11,069 bases of DNA from Podila epigama (lineage: Eukaryota; Mortierellomycota; Mortierellomycetes; Mortierellales; Mortierellaceae), in the NCBI GenBank assembly GCA_015679605.1, contig JAAAVE010000186.1:1324-12392 (forward strand), written 5' to 3'. How positions within the stretch are numbered: position 1 is the stretch's first letter; each line of letters starts with the position of its first letter. Both the position numbers and the translations under genes were made by a program. Below, one piece after another: positions 8,859 through 11,069 of the stretch. The notes under the pieces were generated by a model, which was given only the letters and a program-made list of their open reading frames with translations, was not told where the DNA came from and did no database searches.

Positions 8859-11069
8859 ATACGCGCATACCGGATCTGGACTCCTCAATTAGACGCAAAA
8901 GTACTGGCATTGTATCAAGCCGATATCAAATGGAGGACAATTGGGGATCTCTTGGGTCGAAATTCTTCGACATGTTACATTCGCTATACAAAAACGATAC
9001 GCCCCGCGCTCAGGAACGGCTGGATTCCACCTCAGATCGAAGATCATATACAACTGAATTCAATGATCCACAAGGCGCGTGAGGAAGCTGCGGATGCCAC
9101 GTTTAGGAATAATGGAGACGCCATGAAGCGCGTTAAGGTCGAAACAAAGAAAACAGCAACACAGAAAACAGCAACACGGGCAAAGATAGTCAGAGTCGGA
9201 ACACGAAAACCTCTGTCAAATATCAGAGCCCCTTGGCATCCGGACGAGGACAAGACGATTGTGAGAATGGTTCAGGAAGGGTTTCCATGGACGCAGATTG
9301 GAGAGGCCCTACAACGATCCTATTCGTCTTGTTATTCTCGATACTGCTCTAAATTGGACCCATATATCACGAGCTCTTGGACGACGGAAAAATTGGACCA
9401 GTTGAACACAATGGCTCTCCAAGGCATGTCATGGACGCAAATAAGAAAGGAGCTCGGCATCCGGTCTCTGGTATGCAAGAAAAAGTGGGTAAGCTTGGGC
9501 AAGCTCTCAAAGAACCACAACGATCAAGGGAGTCATTCAACCGCAGAACCATCAGACAATCCTTCGATCGCATTGGTAAAACGGGCCAACGTCAGAGGAA
9601 TGTACTTTTCAAAGATCGAGTTTCAATTGCTTCAGGATCTTGTTGAAAAACATGGGCAGCTCGACGACGCAGGGCAGGCGATTCTTGAAGATTTCAAGCA
9701 ACAGTCGTTTGATCGTGCATCACAGCGTTCCCAGATCTCGCCCTTTACTCGAGCCCGACTCGAGGCTCTCACAATCGACGATCTGCGTTACAAATACTTG
9801 CGACTCTCTCAGGGCAAAACCTTCTGGACGCGTGACCAGGAAACCAGTTTGATTCAGCAGGTCCTAAAGCATGGCACCGCAGACGACAAATGGGAGATAA
9901 TTGCAACGTATGTTGGACCCCACTCTCCAAAGGAATGCCGCTCCCACTGGAAGAAACTCGACATGCCAACCCAACCAACTGTGTCTAGGTGGAGCAAAAC
10001 CGAGCAGAGCACTTTTTGGTCACATTGGCTAGAGCATGGCTCGGATTTCGACACACTTTCAAAGTTGCTCTATGTTCGATCGCCCCAGGATTGCCAGCAA
10101 TTCTTTGACAATGCCACTCGGGATGTTTACAAGCAGGATCCAGATATCTTTCGAAACCAGGTCCAAGCCCTACTCGACACCCTGCCGACTTTAGACAAGA
10201 AAGTCTCGTTTTCCAGAGAGCAATCTCTGACACTGCGACAAGCTTTACGACGCTATAGCAAGACAGCCAGGGCCAAGACGTCCCGGTCAGAAATGTGGCG
10301 CTGGGTTGCAAATAAAGTCCCCGGCGGCTTGTCTCCGTCATCGTGTGCCCTGCATTGGCACTATCTTTGTCAAAACATGGATGTCATCTCGGGCCCCTTG
10401 GAGGAGAACGGGGCACGCATCAAGCCCGAGAAGAACAGTTCCTGGAGTCACGAGGAATTGAAACTGCTCGATCAAGGTATTCGGGAACTGTGCCCTAACT
10501 GGCGCGGTATCCAGCAGCGTTATCTTCCTTGGAGAACGTCCCGTGCGATCCGTCAGAGATGGCTATACATGTCAGATAAATCTATACGGATCTCGGAGGC
10601 TGAGTACTACAAGATTCTTCATGCTGGGGAAGCAACAGAGGCCATTGACTGGGACGAATTGATAAAGGAGATGCCTGGATGGAACAATGCGCCTTGTCAA
10701 CGAGTCTTTGAATGTTCGTATAAACATATTATAAGGCATACAGTGTGGCAACCAGAGGAGGACCGTTTACTGATCGAAAAGACTATTGAGGAGAATGGCC
10801 GGGATTGGCATGCGATCGCTGCACACTTCAAGGGCATCCAGCCTGCGATGGCACCACTCTTCAACCCACCTTTGTATTCTCCAAATGACCCGATGCAGCC
10901 AAGGACACGAAAGACAGCCTGGCAATGTCGGCTGCGGTGGTGCCAGCTAGTTGAGCCATTGATGCCTGCTAGATTGAGTCTGAATGTGATTGAGTATAGC
11001 CCGAGCCTTGCTCTGCAGTTATCAAAGCAGCTGATCCGCCCTTTGTCTACTCGTACTCTCGCTCTGGAT
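8828..11069 (+). CDS. Multi-repeat Myb/SANT DNA-binding protein, 3' end beyond window
   Basis: Frame open without a stop from 8811 to the window end; 747 codons counted from 8829. An in-frame TAA at 8808 bars upstream extension without splicing or frameshift. The first in-frame ATG, 9063, would cut off the first repeat and is unlikely to be the start. Myb-like three-helix units with spaced aromatics start at about 8877 (WTPQLDAKVLALYQ), 9234 (WHPDEDKTIVRMVQEG), 9378 (WTTEKLDQLNTMALQG), 9825 (WTRDQETSLIQQVLKHG), 9990 (WSKTEQSTFWSHWLEHG), 10443 (WSHEELKLLDQGIREL) and 10746 (WQPEEDRLLIEKTIEENG). Degenerate units lie near 9600, 10205 and 10588. The 10746 unit has an insertion of about 25 residues before its third helix. 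A Lys/Arg-rich linker (about 9125-9230) may aid nuclear import or DNA contact. Family members bind DNA in transcription (Bas1/Reb1, SNAPC4) or chromatin. I cannot assign a specific orthologue; a lineage-expanded fungal Myb family is likely. Confidence 0.8.
8850..8858 (+). repeat. C9 homopolymer at the Myb frame junction
   Basis: Nine consecutive C, the only long G/C run in the window. Upstream frame B enters it reading ..IPKAIPPP and stops at 8892; the Myb frame leaves it reading PPPIRAYRIW. One additional C would make the two frames continuous. Confidence 0.85.

Noticed and set aside
9985-10341. 118-codon minus-strand frame opposite the Myb gene
   Set aside because: It is antisense to clear Myb units, with no motif of its own.

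Overview
The window reads as nuclear DNA of a filamentous, early-diverging fungus. Exons are of balanced composition. Introns are short (mostly 100-300 bp) and use GTAAG, GTATG or GTCAG donors and nearly all TAG or CAG acceptors. Intergenic DNA is AT-rich and carries many A/T homopolymers of 10-20 bases. The large multi-Myb protein and the ALDH type make a Mortierella-like (Mucoromycota sensu lato) source my best guess, but this is inference. I see no bacterial operon, tRNA, rRNA, CRISPR array or transposon.

Layout. Positions 1-1051 are non-coding as far as I can tell; they hold a perfect 12-bp hairpin, homopolymers and a 9-bp tandem repeat that forms a small uORF. 1052-2560 (+) is an intronless gene for a 502-aa Ser/Pro/Gln-rich protein I do not recognise. 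It converges on an aldehyde dehydrogenase gene (4926-2759, -) of five visible exons. 8117-5177 (-) is a complete six-exon gene for the tRNA cytosine-5 methyltransferase Trm4/NSUN2 (761 aa after splicing), with all catalytic motifs intact. Divergent from it, across a shared 272-bp promoter region, is a large multi-Myb/SANT-repeat gene (about 8390 or 8587 to beyond 11069, +) that runs off the window; its 5' end is not resolved.

Two genes look broken at homopolymers. The ALDH gene lacks the exon that should carry the catalytic Glu and Cys: a run of 20 A (sense strand) sits exactly where about 70 codons should be, and the flanking splice phases do not match. The Myb gene has a run of nine C just before its first repeat, and one extra C there would fuse it to an open upstream frame. 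Both may be assembly or sequencing faults, or real lesions.

I see no shared pathway: the neighbours look like independent housekeeping (Trm4), metabolic (ALDH) and DNA-binding (Myb) genes. The main leads are the missing ALDH exon and the multi-repeat Myb protein.
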